Assembly: GCA_028713955.1 (NCBI GenBank)
Contig: JAQTNJ010000004.1
Coordinates: forward strand, 1 to 41,297
Source of the DNA: Syntrophorhabdaceae bacterium
GTDB lineage: Bacteria > Desulfobacterota > Syntrophorhabdia > Syntrophorhabdales > Syntrophorhabdaceae
DNA length: 41,297 nt
Direction of reading: 5' to 3'
Part shown: positions 16,095 through 24,414 of the stretch, one piece after another
How positions within the stretch are numbered: position 1 is the first letter of the stretch
How the letters are laid out: every line of letters begins with the position of its first letter
Program-made: the position numbers and the translations under genes
The notes under the pieces: generated by a model
Seen by the model: only the letters and a program-made list of their open reading frames with translations
What the model was told of the DNA's origin: nothing
Databases searched by the model: none

Positions 16095-16419
16095 CTTCTT
16101 CTCGGCATCCCCGGCGATAAGATAAATGACGACCGGCTTTATCGCGCCCTCGATGCCCTTCGGCCCCACAAAGACGATCTGTGCAGACATCTCCAGAAGC
16201 GATACGGCAAACTCTTCTTCTTACCTTCGATTTTCTCTTCTACGATATCACCTCTACCTACTTTGAAGGGAACGCAAAGGGCAATCCCTAGGCAAAGAGA
16301 GGGGATACAGCAGGGACAGCCGTCCCGACTGTCCCCAGGTCACCATCGGTATTGTGGCAACGAGAGAAGGGTTGCCCATAGTTTTTGAGATCTTCGACGG
16401 CAACAGGACCGCATCATGA
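16095..16419 (+). pseudogene. IS1634/IS4-like transposase fragment, frameshifted
   Basis: This is an internal fragment of an IS1634-type transposase. One frame reads LGIPGDKINDDRLYRALDAL followed by RPHKDDLCRHLQKRYGKLFF (16101-16220). After a one-base shift near 16211-16225 the match continues as LTFDFLFYDITSTYFEGNAK, then an in-frame TAG at 16289, then AKRGYSRDSRPDCPQVTIGI and TREGLPIVFEIFDGNR up to about 16410. The N-terminal and C-terminal thirds are absent. It abuts an IS481-like fragment, so this is an IS remnant with several disabling lesions. Confidence 0.75.
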
Positions 16420-16436
16420 AACCTCTGAAAAGTGGA

Positions 16437-17015
16437 CAAAACAAAAAGGTGTTGACAACGGAGAGATGGAAACAGGGCATCCGGGCTATCTCGGCACCCA
16501 GGATACCTTCTATATCGGAAACCTGAAGGGAGTGGGAAGGATCTATCAGCAGGCCTTCATTGATACCTACAGTAAGGTAAGCATGGCCAAGCTTTATGAC
16601 AGAAAGAACGCTCTCGCCGCCGCTGATCTTTTAAGCGACCGGGCGCTTCCCTTTTTTGAAGAGCACCATATTCCTCTCCTCCGTTTGCTTACCGACAGGG
16701 GATCTGAATACTGCGGCAACAGAAAATACCATAAATATGAACTCTATCTGACCATGGAGGGGATCGAGTATACAAAGACCGAAACAAAATCGCCCCAGAC
16801 CAACGGTATATGCGAGAGGTTCCAAAGAACGGTGCTCAATGAGTTCTACCAGTGTTGAAGAGCTCCAGGAAAATCTCGATGAGTGGCTGAGGGAGCACAA
16901 CGAAAACCGCACCTACTCCGGCAGGTACTGCTTCGAGAAGACTCCCATGCAGACCTTTCTGGATACATTGCCCATGACGAGGGAGAAGATGATCAGGTAT
17001 CAGAAGACGGCATGA
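16437..17015 (+). pseudogene. IS481-family transposase, N-terminally deleted and frameshifted
   Basis: The integrase core of an IS481-type transposase is visible: GHPGYLGTQDTFYIGNLKG, VGRIYQQAFIDTYSKVSMAK (first catalytic Asp region), LLTDRGSEYCG (second Asp) and KSPQTNGICERFQRTVLNEF (Glu). The HTH half is missing. After EFYQ the frame stops at 16856. The C-terminal portion (SVEELQENLDEWLREHNENR, then GRYCFEKTPMQTFLDTLP) continues in another frame to the TGA at 17013, with a deletion at the junction. The sequence TGTCAGAAAACGTGTTGAC just beyond (17029-17047) may be the old element end. Confidence 0.8.
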
Positions 17016-17115
17016 AAGATGAGGGATGTCAGAAAACGTGTTGACTAATACAGACCTCCTTTAAAGTAATCAAAAGTATAATTGGTATTAAAAGCATTTG
17101 CCATGATATTCCTTA

Positions 17116-19266
17116 TTATACGCCTCGCATGTTTTCGTTTAATACTGCAAGAGCATCAACTGCCTTTACTCCATTTCCTTTTTCAAACACTATCAATGGG
17201 TTGATTTCGATTTCCGTTATATAATCACCTAAATCTACGGCAAGTTGTGACATCTTCAGGAGGACATCAACAATGGCGTCGATATCAGCCTCGGGACTTC
17301 CCCTGAAAGCACCTAGTAATGCGTTACCCTTGATTTCCCTGACCATCTCCTCTGCGTCAAATCGAGATAATGGGACTCTCCTGATTGCCACATCCTTCAA
17401 TACTTCGACGAAGACACCACCCAGACCAAACATGATAATCGGGCCGAACTGAGGATCTTTCGAAATTCCGACAATCACTTCGCGTCCCTCAGAAACCATT
17501 TCTTGCACAAGTACTCCCGAAATGCTAGCGTTTGGTGCATGATTGCTGACAGAGGACAAAATGTCGCTGTAGCTTTGTCGGAGACTTGGCTCGTCTGCAA
17601 TGTTGAGTCTAACACCGCCTACCTCTGTCTTGTGGGGAATATCTCGGGAGTCTACCTTGAGTACAACTGGATAACCAATAAGCGCTGCGACTCGTACCGC
17701 CTCATCCTCAGAGACTGCCAACTTTTCTTTTGTAACGGGGATTTCGTATTGCGCCAGCAACTCTTTGGCCTCATGTTCGCTTAAAATTTTCTTATTTGAC
17801 TTCCTCAATCCTTCTGAAATTGATTGAGCCCGCGAAGAACGCACAGCTTGTTGCTTGGTATCTCGGAAATTTAACGCCTGTCCGAACTTTATCAAAGCGT
17901 CGATCGCCTTTACGCATTCTGCACTATCACTGAGGACCGGTATTGATCCCTGTTTGATAATCTCCGCCTCCCCCTCTCTAAAATCTGCCATGGGGTTAAA
18001 GAGGATAATTGGTTTTGTGGAAATCGTTGATGCCTCTACGATCGCTTGCAGATAATTGTGTGTGCCTCTACGATCCATAGGGGTAATGACTGCAAGAAGG
18101 ATATCCGTATTATCATCCTCAAGTACAAATTGAACGGACGCTTTAGCAAGATTGAAGTCCTGTGTCGCTTTAGACCCAGCTGCAGCAATGTCAAAGGGGC
18201 TCTTGAATTCGCCATACCAAGGTAAAAGTTGTGAGGCCTGTTCTTTTGTTTTTTGGCTAACGTCTGCAAAGACTAACCCGCTGCCTTGTGCCTGATCTGC
18301 AATCATCCCGATTGCACCACCGGAACTTGTGATGACGCCAACCCTGTTACCTTTTGGAGGTTTGCATTTGAGAAAAACCGATGAAACAGCGATTAATTCA
18401 TTGAAGTCATCCACTCTCGTGACACCTTTCTGCTTGCAGATTGCGTCAATCACTATATCTGAACTGGCAAGAGAGCCCGTATGGCTCTGTGCGGCTTTTG
18501 CCGCGAGCTCTGATCGGCCAACCTTGAGCATTACGAGAGGTTTTTGCCGTTCTAGGGCAATATCGGCTACATCGGGGAATTTGCGAGGGTCATTAAATCC
18601 CTCGACATATGTAGCGATAACATCGGTATTTGGGTCATCGAGTAAGTAACGTACATAGTCCATCACCTCAAGATCCGCTTGGTTTCCTGCGCCAGCAAAA
18701 AAACTCATTCCTACGCCCCGCTGAGAAAACCGAGGCACTGAAGCGGAGAGCAATGCGCCTGATTGTGTCACATAGCCGAGCCTGCCTGGTATGACCACCT
18801 CTTGGGCGAAGGAGTAACCAAGAGATATGTGCTCGTGTACATTAAGTATGCCGTTTGTATTTGGGCCGCAAATTCTCATGCCGCTTCTTTTTGCAGTATC
18901 AACTATCCGTTCCTGAAGCTTACGACCTTTCTCGTCAAGTTCCGCGAAGCCAGATACACCTATTACTACTGCCTTTATCTCTTTTGCCGCACATTCCTCT
19001 ATAATTTCTGGTACGGTGTGTGAAGGCACAACGACCATGGCTACGTCTACGGGATCGGGAATATCTTTAACAGTCGGGTAGCACTTCAGACCGCGGACCG
19101 TATCCCTGCTACGGTTAACTGGATAGAGCCGCCCCTGATATCCATGATCGAGCGCATATTTGAGTGGAAGCCCAGCCACCCTGCCTGGGTCTTCAGTGGC
19201 TCCTACAATCGCGATCGACTTTGGGCGAAATAATACTTCTAGATCAGGATATTCAATCGGTTTCAC
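17116..19266 (-). CDS. NDP-forming acyl-CoA synthetase, fused alpha-beta type (second copy)
   Basis: This 716-residue paralogue of the operon A synthetase has the same domain order: CoA-binding Rossmann domain with IAIVGATEDPGRVAG (about 18-32), ligase domain with phosphohistidine His262 in QSHTGSLASSD, and C-terminal ATP-grasp with the canonical HKTEVGGV. It starts at a GTG preceded by AAGGGGGAG at good spacing. It appears monocistronic here; the downstream side is an IS graveyard. A sigma54-like promoter and an 18-base palindrome lie upstream (19482-19604), and the palindrome uses the same half-sites as the one beside the second activator gene. That links it to operon B, which otherwise lacks a CoA-activating enzyme (inference). 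Confidence 0.9.
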   Translation of the reverse strand: MKPIEYPDLEVLFRPKSIAIVGATEDPGRVAGLPLKYALDHGYQGRLYPVNRSRDTVRGLKCYPTVKDIPDPVDVAMVVVPSHTVPEIIEECAAKEIKAVVIGVSGFAELDEKGRKLQERIVDTAKRSGMRICGPNTNGILNVHEHISLGYSFAQEVVIPGRLGYVTQSGALLSASVPRFSQRGVGMSFFAGAGNQADLEVMDYVRYLLDDPNTDVIATYVEGFNDPRKFPDVADIALERQKPLVMLKVGRSELAAKAAQSHTGSLASSDIVIDAICKQKGVTRVDDFNELIAVSSVFLKCKPPKGNRVGVITSSGGAIGMIADQAQGSGLVFADVSQKTKEQASQLLPWYGEFKSPFDIAAAGSKATQDFNLAKASVQFVLEDDNTDILLAVITPMDRRGTHNYLQAIVEASTISTKPIILFNPMADFREGEAEIIKQGSIPVLSDSAECVKAIDALIKFGQALNFRDTKQQAVRSSRAQSISEGLRKSNKKILSEHEAKELLAQYEIPVTKEKLAVSEDEAVRVAALIGYPVVLKVDSRDIPHKTEVGGVRLNIADEPSLRQSYSDILSSVSNHAPNASISGVLVQEMVSEGREVIVGISKDPQFGPIIMFGLGGVFVEVLKDVAIRRVPLSRFDAEEMVREIKGNALLGAFRGSPEADIDAIVDVLLKMSQLAVDLGDYITEIEINPLIVFEKGNGVKAVDALAVLNENMRGV

Positions 19267-19481
19267 AGACTCCCCCTTGTCATAATGATTTGTCCTGCTG
19301 AGAATGTATCTAAATTTACATCAAACTGTTTCTTAATCAAGTTCTTGATGTTTGGGGATTTGTACAGAGCATTTGTGAATTTTAATAGAAGAATTATGTT
19401 ATAACTAACAATTCTCATGCATTAATTACCCCCTTGCATCTCTTTTCATGTCAATCATTGCTGGTTCATGTATTGTTTAAC

Positions 19482-19497
19482 AGCAAGAATCATGCCG
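19482..19497 (-). promoter_or_regulatory. sigma54-like promoter of the second acyl-CoA synthetase gene
   Basis: On the minus strand this reads CGGCATGATTCTTGCT. It matches TGGCAY-N5-TTGCW except for the first base of the -24 element. Transcription from about 19470 would give a roughly 200-base leader before the GTG at 19266, longer than usual. The enhancer-like palindrome 90 bases upstream supports the call. Confidence 0.62.
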
Positions 19498-19586
19498 CTT
19501 GGGATGATATATGTAAAAAAGCAAGTTAATAGCAATAATAATCAACAGTTATCTTTGAGATAGATATAAGTGTAAAAAAAGCTGTA

Positions 19587-19604
19587 TGTTCCCATATGGT
19601 AACA
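19587..19604. promoter_or_regulatory. 18-bp palindromic enhancer site upstream of the second synthetase promoter
   Basis: TGTTCCCATATGGTAACA is palindromic in 8 of 9 base pairs and consists of half-sites TGTTCCC and GGTAACA separated by ATAT. The same two half-sites, in the opposite order, form the core of the 40-base palindrome at 23105-23144 beside the second sigma54 activator gene. The position, about 90 bases upstream of a -24/-12 promoter, is typical for an activator site. Confidence 0.6.
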
Positions 19605-19734
19605 ATTGTCCCCTAAAATAAACTTTTTTTTCATTTAAATTTTTCTATCTCTAGGAGCCTGTCGGAATATTCCTCTTTCCAATACTCCTCAATTCGCATT
19701 ATAATAAGGAACATCAACCTGCCGGTGCGTACCA

Positions 19735-20742
19735 ATGGGTAAATCCTATAAGCCGTATGATCTTGACCAGACATTCCTCCCGCCTCCATCTCTCCGGGAG
19801 TGGCTTCCCGCAAACCACCTTGTCTATTTTGTCGCCGATGTGGTGAAGGTCCTCGATCTGTCAAAGATCAAGGATGCGTACGGAAGTGATGAACGGGGTC
19901 AGCCTCCCTATCACCCTGCCATGATGGTTTCACTTCTTTTCTATGCGTACTGTATCGGCATCCCTTCTTCGCGTAAGATAGAAAAAAGAACACATGAAGA
20001 TATTGCCTTCCGGATCCTCGCCGCAGGACATCACCCGGATCACGACACGATCTCTTCGTTCCGGAATACCCACCTTCCTGCCTTGAAAGATTTTTTCCTT
20101 CAGATACTGCTGCTCTGCCGGGAAGCCGGGCTGGTAAAGGCGGGACACATCAGTCTTGACGGGACAAAGATGAAGGCCAATGCATCGAAGCACAAGGCCA
20201 TGAGCTACGGCCGCATGATGCAGCGCGAGAAGGAACTGGAACGGGAGATAGAAAGGCTTCTTGCGAAAGCCGATAAGGCCGATGCCCTGGAGGACGCGCT
20301 CTACGGCAAGGGCAAAAAAGGCGATGAGATCCCCGAAGAGTTCGCCTTCAGGGAAACAAGGCTTAAGAAGATCAAAGAGGCGAAGGCCGCCCTTGAGAAG
20401 CGTGTCCGGAAAGAAAAGGGCAAAGACCCCGATCCCAAAGACCAGATCAACTTCACCGATCCGGAAAGCAGAATAATGAAGGACTCCGCCACGAAGGAGT
20501 TCGTTCAGGGATACAACGCCCAGTGTGCGGTGGATACCGCATCGCAGATAATCATCGCCGCCGATGCGACCGGACAGACCAATGACAGGAAACAGATAGA
20601 GCCCATGACCGGTCTGATGCAGCACAATCTGGGACGTCTCCCGAAGTGGCTCTCTGCCGACGCGGGGTACTTCAGCGAAGACAATATCTCCTTTTTGCAA
20701 CGGCACACCATAGAGGCGCTTATTCCTCCCGTCAGGATATGA
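19735..20742 (+). pseudogene. IS1182-family transposase, interrupted (N-terminal two thirds)
   Basis: This 335-residue reading frame of an IS1182-type transposase starts with the N-terminal DUF772-like domain (TFLPPPSLREWLPANHLVYF, HPAMMVSLLFYAYCIGIPSS). It continues with the DDE core: HISLDGTKMKANASKHK supplies the first Asp, and LPKWLSADAGYFSEDN the second. A long charged helical insert lies at about 165-240. The frame stops after IPPVRI, and the remaining C-terminal part is found 170 bases further on (20915-21077) behind unrelated IS sequence. The element sits between the second synthetase and the second activator gene. Confidence 0.82.
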
Positions 20743-20785
20743 CCTGTTTTTTTTAGTGAGTCGTTATCATAAAGGAGATACAGGC

Positions 20786-20946
20786 ATGGAAGAAAAAGAG
20801 AAGCCACCGAGAAGGTCCTTAACCTCGGAACAGAAGTAAAGTACATGGAACGTCATGCAACGCTGAAAGAAGGACTCAAAAAGTACCGGATCGCCGATTC
20901 CCTGTACCGGAAATGGAAACGGCAGAACCTGTCTTCGGGCAGATAA
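20786..20946 (+). pseudogene. small HTH transposase (OrfA-like) fragment inside the IS1182 remnant
   Basis: A good ribosome site (AAAGGAG) and an ATG open a 17-codon frame (MEEKEKPPRRSLTSEQK). After a stop, a shifted frame gives VKYMERHATLKEGLKKYRIA and DSLYRKWKRQ, which look like the helix-turn-helix of an IS OrfA protein. The piece runs into the C-terminal IS1182 segment, so two elements have been spliced together. The family assignment is tentative. Confidence 0.45.
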
Positions 20947-21077
20947 AAGAGGAGCGGGGGTTCCACCGCTTTCTCCTTCAGGGGCTGGAAAACGTCAGGG
21001 TGGAATGGCAGCTTGTCTGTGCCTCTCATAACCTTCTGAAATTATACAGGTGGAAGACAGCTCACACAGCGACATGA
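20915..21077 (+). pseudogene. C-terminal fragment of the IS1182-family transposase
   Basis: The frame reads AEPVFGQIKEERGFHRFLLQ then GLENVRVEWQLVCASHNLLK, ending at TGA 21075. EPVFGQIK with the following RG..RFLLxGLENV..E..L....HNLLK is the usual IS1182 C-terminal block containing the catalytic Glu. It is separated from the N-terminal piece by about 170 bases, so the transposase cannot be made as one chain. It ends about 50 bases from the 3' end of the convergent activator gene. Confidence 0.75.
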
Positions 21078-21129
21078 ACTACAACTCACAAAACATGCTA
21101 CATAGATCTTCCAATGATGTGTGGTACTT

Positions 21130-23049
21130 CTATCGTCGATTGTTTTGTTTCCGCCACAGGGTGGTTCGACAGATTCCCAATTTTTTTGCAAGCATGGTCT
21201 TATTGCCTTTGAAGGCCTCAGACTGTTGTTTGATAAAATATTCTTCAAGATGGGAGATCAAATTTTTGATATTCATGTCCTGTGGTGGGCATAGCTCAGA
21301 AGACGAGGTGTTAGCTTGCTTCAATCCTTCATTGATGACGTTGCCCACCTGATTGGATAGGGAGGTCTTGTCCTTTGTTTCTACTATTGCTAGCAATCGC
21401 CTTACTATATTTTGGAGTTCACGTATGTTTCCACGCCAAGAATGATGTAAGAAGATTTCCTGGTATTCCTGAAGAGCATCTTCAATCTGGGCTGTCCGTA
21501 TAGGATCGTTGCCAAATTGATTAAGAAAGGCGTGAATAAGAAACGGTATATCCTCGCTATGTTCTTTTAGGGGCGGAAGTTCCAATTGAAGTACATTGAG
21601 CCGATAATACAGGTCGCTTCTGAACAGACCCCTTTCTGTTGCCTCCTCTAGTAACTGGTTGGTAGCGCCGATTACCCGCGTGTCGACCCTTATTACTTTG
21701 TTATCGCCAACCCGCATAATTTCCTTTTCCTGAATTACCCTGAGTAAATGACTTTGAGCGTCCTTCGGCAATTCACCTATTTCATCGAGAAATATGGTTC
21801 CGCCCTTGGCGAGCTCGAACATACCCTGACGTCCACCCCGCCTGGCACCCGTAAAGGCGCCTTCTGCGTAGCCGAAGAGTTCGCTTTCGATAAGAGAGGG
21901 TGGTATAGCTGCGCAGTTGACTGCGACAAATGCGTTATCTTTCCTGGAACTTGCGTTGTGGATGCCTTGCGCGAAAAGCTCTTTTCCTGTACCCGTTTCC
22001 CCCGTGATAAGCACGGTCTCATCCGTTGCGGCAATGCGGCGGGCTTTCTCAATTACTTCAATCATTATAGAATTGTTTGATGAAATGATATCTGCGAAAG
22101 TAGACTTGGCCATAAGTCCACTGGCCTGTGGTTGACCTACCTTTAATTCCCTGCTTCGTTCTTTGTCTACAGGACGTACAGTGAAAACAGTCCCGACAAA
22201 CTCCTCGCGGTCAATTATTGGTATTCTGCTAATCAGCACGTGGTTTTTACCGATTACCTGGAGCTCTTCTACGCGATCGCGGTCTCCATATGTTGGACGG
22301 GCAAGAGGACCAGAGGGAACCAGATCTTGCAACGGTTTGCCAAGCGCACGCTTTGCAGGAAAACCGAAAATTTTCTCCGCAGAAGAATTGAATACGGTAA
22401 CCCGGTGGTCAGTATCAACCATAATAACGCCAGCCTCTGAATACTGTGTAATATAATGAAATCTAACTGCCTCGGACTGTTTTTCGCGACGTTCCTCAAG
22501 GATCTGTTTGGCCTGTTCATGGGCCTGTTTGATTGCTTCAATTCGAGGAAAAAGGGGAACACAGGGAACACCAACCTTACGGGCTGTCTCTGCAGTGAGT
22601 CCGCCGGTGACGGCTACCTTACATCCTTCCCGCTTCGCCTTGAGTAGCTTGTTTGCAGCGTCAGTCTGATCATTGATAATAAATTCTCTAATCTCACACC
22701 CAATTATGTCCTGGAATGCGGTGACGTAAGGATTATTAGAATGAAACTCGAAAAGTGCAATCGGATAACCGTAACGTTTCTTAGCTTGGTGTAGTGCATA
22801 GACAGCGTCAAATGCCGTGAACGGGATGTCGACAAAAGGTAGACTAAATCTGGTTCGGAGAAAGCGCGCATTTTTTTCCGTGGTGACAAACACCTCATAG
22901 CCATCCTGCAGGGACATCCGGACTATGCCTTCAGCAACTCCATACGCCCCCTCCGTAATCCTTGGAGGGTCAGGTAGTCCAGAAAAAATTCCTTCAAGTA
23001 TTCGTGTCAATTCTGTATATGGGGAGACAAAACAGATTTTTAAAGTCAT
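21130..23049 (-). CDS. second sigma54-dependent activator with PrpR-N, PAS, AAA+ and Fis-type HTH domains
   Basis: This is a 639-residue paralogue of the activator at 12109. PrpR-N-like sensor domain at about 1-195 (ICFVSPYTELTRILEG start), PAS domain at about 200-300 (YSEAGVIMVDTDHRVTVFNS), AAA+ domain at about 320-555 with Walker A GETGTGKE, canonical GAFTGA loop and Walker B GGTIFLDEIGELP. The C-terminal HTH reads MLAKKLGICRTTLWRK and shares the recognition-helix residues RTTLWRK with the first activator. GGAG precedes the ATG at normal spacing. It is divergent from operon B, and a 40-base palindrome lies between them, 56 bases from its own start. Likely target genes are operon B and the second synthetase (inference). 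The sensor domains of the two activators differ, so different inducers are possible. Confidence 0.92.
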   Translation of the reverse strand: MTLKICFVSPYTELTRILEGIFSGLPDPPRITEGAYGVAEGIVRMSLQDGYEVFVTTEKNARFLRTRFSLPFVDIPFTAFDAVYALHQAKKRYGYPIALFEFHSNNPYVTAFQDIIGCEIREFIINDQTDAANKLLKAKREGCKVAVTGGLTAETARKVGVPCVPLFPRIEAIKQAHEQAKQILEERREKQSEAVRFHYITQYSEAGVIMVDTDHRVTVFNSSAEKIFGFPAKRALGKPLQDLVPSGPLARPTYGDRDRVEELQVIGKNHVLISRIPIIDREEFVGTVFTVRPVDKERSRELKVGQPQASGLMAKSTFADIISSNNSIMIEVIEKARRIAATDETVLITGETGTGKELFAQGIHNASSRKDNAFVAVNCAAIPPSLIESELFGYAEGAFTGARRGGRQGMFELAKGGTIFLDEIGELPKDAQSHLLRVIQEKEIMRVGDNKVIRVDTRVIGATNQLLEEATERGLFRSDLYYRLNVLQLELPPLKEHSEDIPFLIHAFLNQFGNDPIRTAQIEDALQEYQEIFLHHSWRGNIRELQNIVRRLLAIVETKDKTSLSNQVGNVINEGLKQANTSSSELCPPQDMNIKNLISHLEEYFIKQQSEAFKGNKTMLAKKLGICRTTLWRKQNNRR

Positions 23050-23104
23050 GAGTTCTCCAAAAAATTATTGTTAACCATTTTTAACATATCGGGAATAGCA
23101 GTGC

Positions 23105-23144
23105 AAGTTTCTTTTAGGTAACATATGTTCCCAAAAAGAAACTT
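23105..23144. promoter_or_regulatory. 40-bp near-perfect palindrome, candidate enhancer of operon B
   Basis: Eighteen of 20 base pairs are symmetric. The outer arms are AAGTTTCTTTT and AAAAGAAACTT, and the core is GGTAACATATGTTCCC (23117-23132). The two mismatched pairs are in the inner arms. The site is 56 bases upstream of the activator gene on one side and about 115 bases upstream of the sigma54 promoter of operon B on the other. That is where an enhancer and autoregulatory operator should be. Confidence 0.72.
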
Positions 23145-23257
23145 AATCGTCTTACCTAGTGGTTGCCCGCTAATTGATTTTTATAACTTGAGATTGGGTA
23201 GGATTTCTTTATATTTCATATTATTAGCCACCTCTTATTGTAAGATTATTTGAGTCT

Positions 23258-23273
23258 TGGTATGGTTATTGCA
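23258..23273 (+). promoter_or_regulatory. sigma54-like promoter of operon B
   Basis: TGGTATGGTTATTGCA matches TGGCAYR-N4-TTGCW with one change, C to T, in the -24 box. Expected start of transcription is near 23285, about 30 bases before the aldolase ATG at 23317, which carries GGGGGAGG as ribosome site. The palindrome at 23105-23144 lies upstream at a normal enhancer distance. Confidence 0.7.
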
Positions 23274-23316
23274 AATAATCTTCTTATATAAATAAAAAAA
23301 GGGGGAGGTAATCGTA

Positions 23317-24345
23317 ATGAGGAATTGCAGTATGAGACACAGGATTATTTTAAGTGTGCTGCTTATTCTGGTGCTGGCATCAGGAGTAACCCCTGCAATG
23401 GCTGATGTTAAGGTTGCCACAGGGGAGATTACAAAGGTAGAGGGTGGTGGTAAGGCTGTTACCATAAAAACAGACAGCGGGCAGACTATTGTTTCTAAAA
23501 TGAGGGCTAAACGGACTGAGGTCTTCCAGGGGGACAAATTGATTAGCTTTAAGGATATGAGGAAAGGCGACAGAGTCTGGCTGACATACAGGCCGGGAGG
23601 TAAAAACGAGGCTGGCGTAATCAAGGTAAATCCTGACCTGAAAAGTGAGACGGAACTCGTGAAAGACAAGATTGCACGCGCCGTCCGTATCCTCAACATG
23701 GAAGGTCTCGTGGCTTTTTCGGGTCATATCAGTGCGCGTATTCCGGGAGGAAAAACCTTTTTTATCCATAGTTATAACCAGGCAAGGGGAGAGGTGAAGC
23801 CATCTGACCTGTGTGAGGTTACGCTTGATGGCAAACAGCTCAACGAGAAATCGGAAGTCCCGGACGAAACGGCTATCCACGCGGCAGTTTACCGCGCTCG
23901 CGAGGATGTGAACGCGGTGATTCACATCCACCCGCACTATATCATCATCCCCAGTATCATCGGGAAAGACCTTATTCCGGTATGTGGGCACGGGACCATT
24001 TTTGGCACGAAGGTTCCTGTCTATCCTGACTCAGAAAAGATCGGGACCACGGAAGCTGCGAACAAGATGGTAAAATCCCTCGGCAAGGAAAGGGCCATAG
24101 TCCTGAGAGGACACGGCGCAGTGCTGGGTGAGGCTACGATAGAAGCAGTTGTGACCTCAGCCTTTTATATGGAAGAGAATGCGAAGCTTCTCGTTGATTC
24201 CTATATTATGGGGACACCGATACCCATGGCCGAGGAAGAGATCAAGAGAGCGGCAGAAAACACGTTCCAGCCCTTCAGCACAAAGAAGACATGGAAGTAC
24301 TACATAGATAAAGGACGCAAAGCCGGCATCTTCTGGGATAAGTAA
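23317..24345 (+). CDS. exported class II aldolase/adducin-family protein with N-terminal extra domain (operon B)
   Basis: The 342-residue protein combines three parts. Residues 1-29 are a signal peptide (basic start, IILSVLLILVLASGV core, cleavage after AMA). About 32-105 form a small beta-rich domain (GEITKVEGGGKAVTIKTDSG, KGDRVWLTY, EAGVIKV) resembling DUF5666-type OB-like folds. About 108-325 are a class II aldolase/adducin head domain. The zinc ligands of this family are visible as His203 and His205 in HIHPH and His266 in LRGHGAV, with a Glu in PDETAIHAA. Known members (fuculose-1-phosphate aldolase, decarboxylating relatives) are cytoplasmic, so the export signal is unusual. It is the first gene of operon B, directly after the sigma54 promoter. 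It may act on a substrate in the periplasm before uptake (inference). Confidence 0.85.
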   Translation: MRNCSMRHRIILSVLLILVLASGVTPAMADVKVATGEITKVEGGGKAVTIKTDSGQTIVSKMRAKRTEVFQGDKLISFKDMRKGDRVWLTYRPGGKNEAGVIKVNPDLKSETELVKDKIARAVRILNMEGLVAFSGHISARIPGGKTFFIHSYNQARGEVKPSDLCEVTLDGKQLNEKSEVPDETAIHAAVYRAREDVNAVIHIHPHYIIIPSIIGKDLIPVCGHGTIFGTKVPVYPDSEKIGTTEAANKMVKSLGKERAIVLRGHGAVLGEATIEAVVTSAFYMEENAKLLVDSYIMGTPIPMAEEEIKRAAENTFQPFSTKKTWKYYIDKGRKAGIFWDK

Positions 24346-24414
24346 GAATCGCTATTGTATAAGAATTATGGTTATCCCTTGAAGGACAACCAATGAAATA
24401 AAGGGGGTAGAGAA

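Noticed and set aside
16074-17047. TGTCTGAAAAGACTTGACC and TGTCAGAAAACGTGTTGAC as ends of one element
   Set aside because: They are similar but in direct rather than inverted orientation, and the DNA between comes from two IS families.
20740-20742. TGA in the IS1182 frame as a selenocysteine codon, since selA is present
   Set aside because: The frame after the TGA does not continue the transposase, and the true C-terminus is found later behind foreign sequence.
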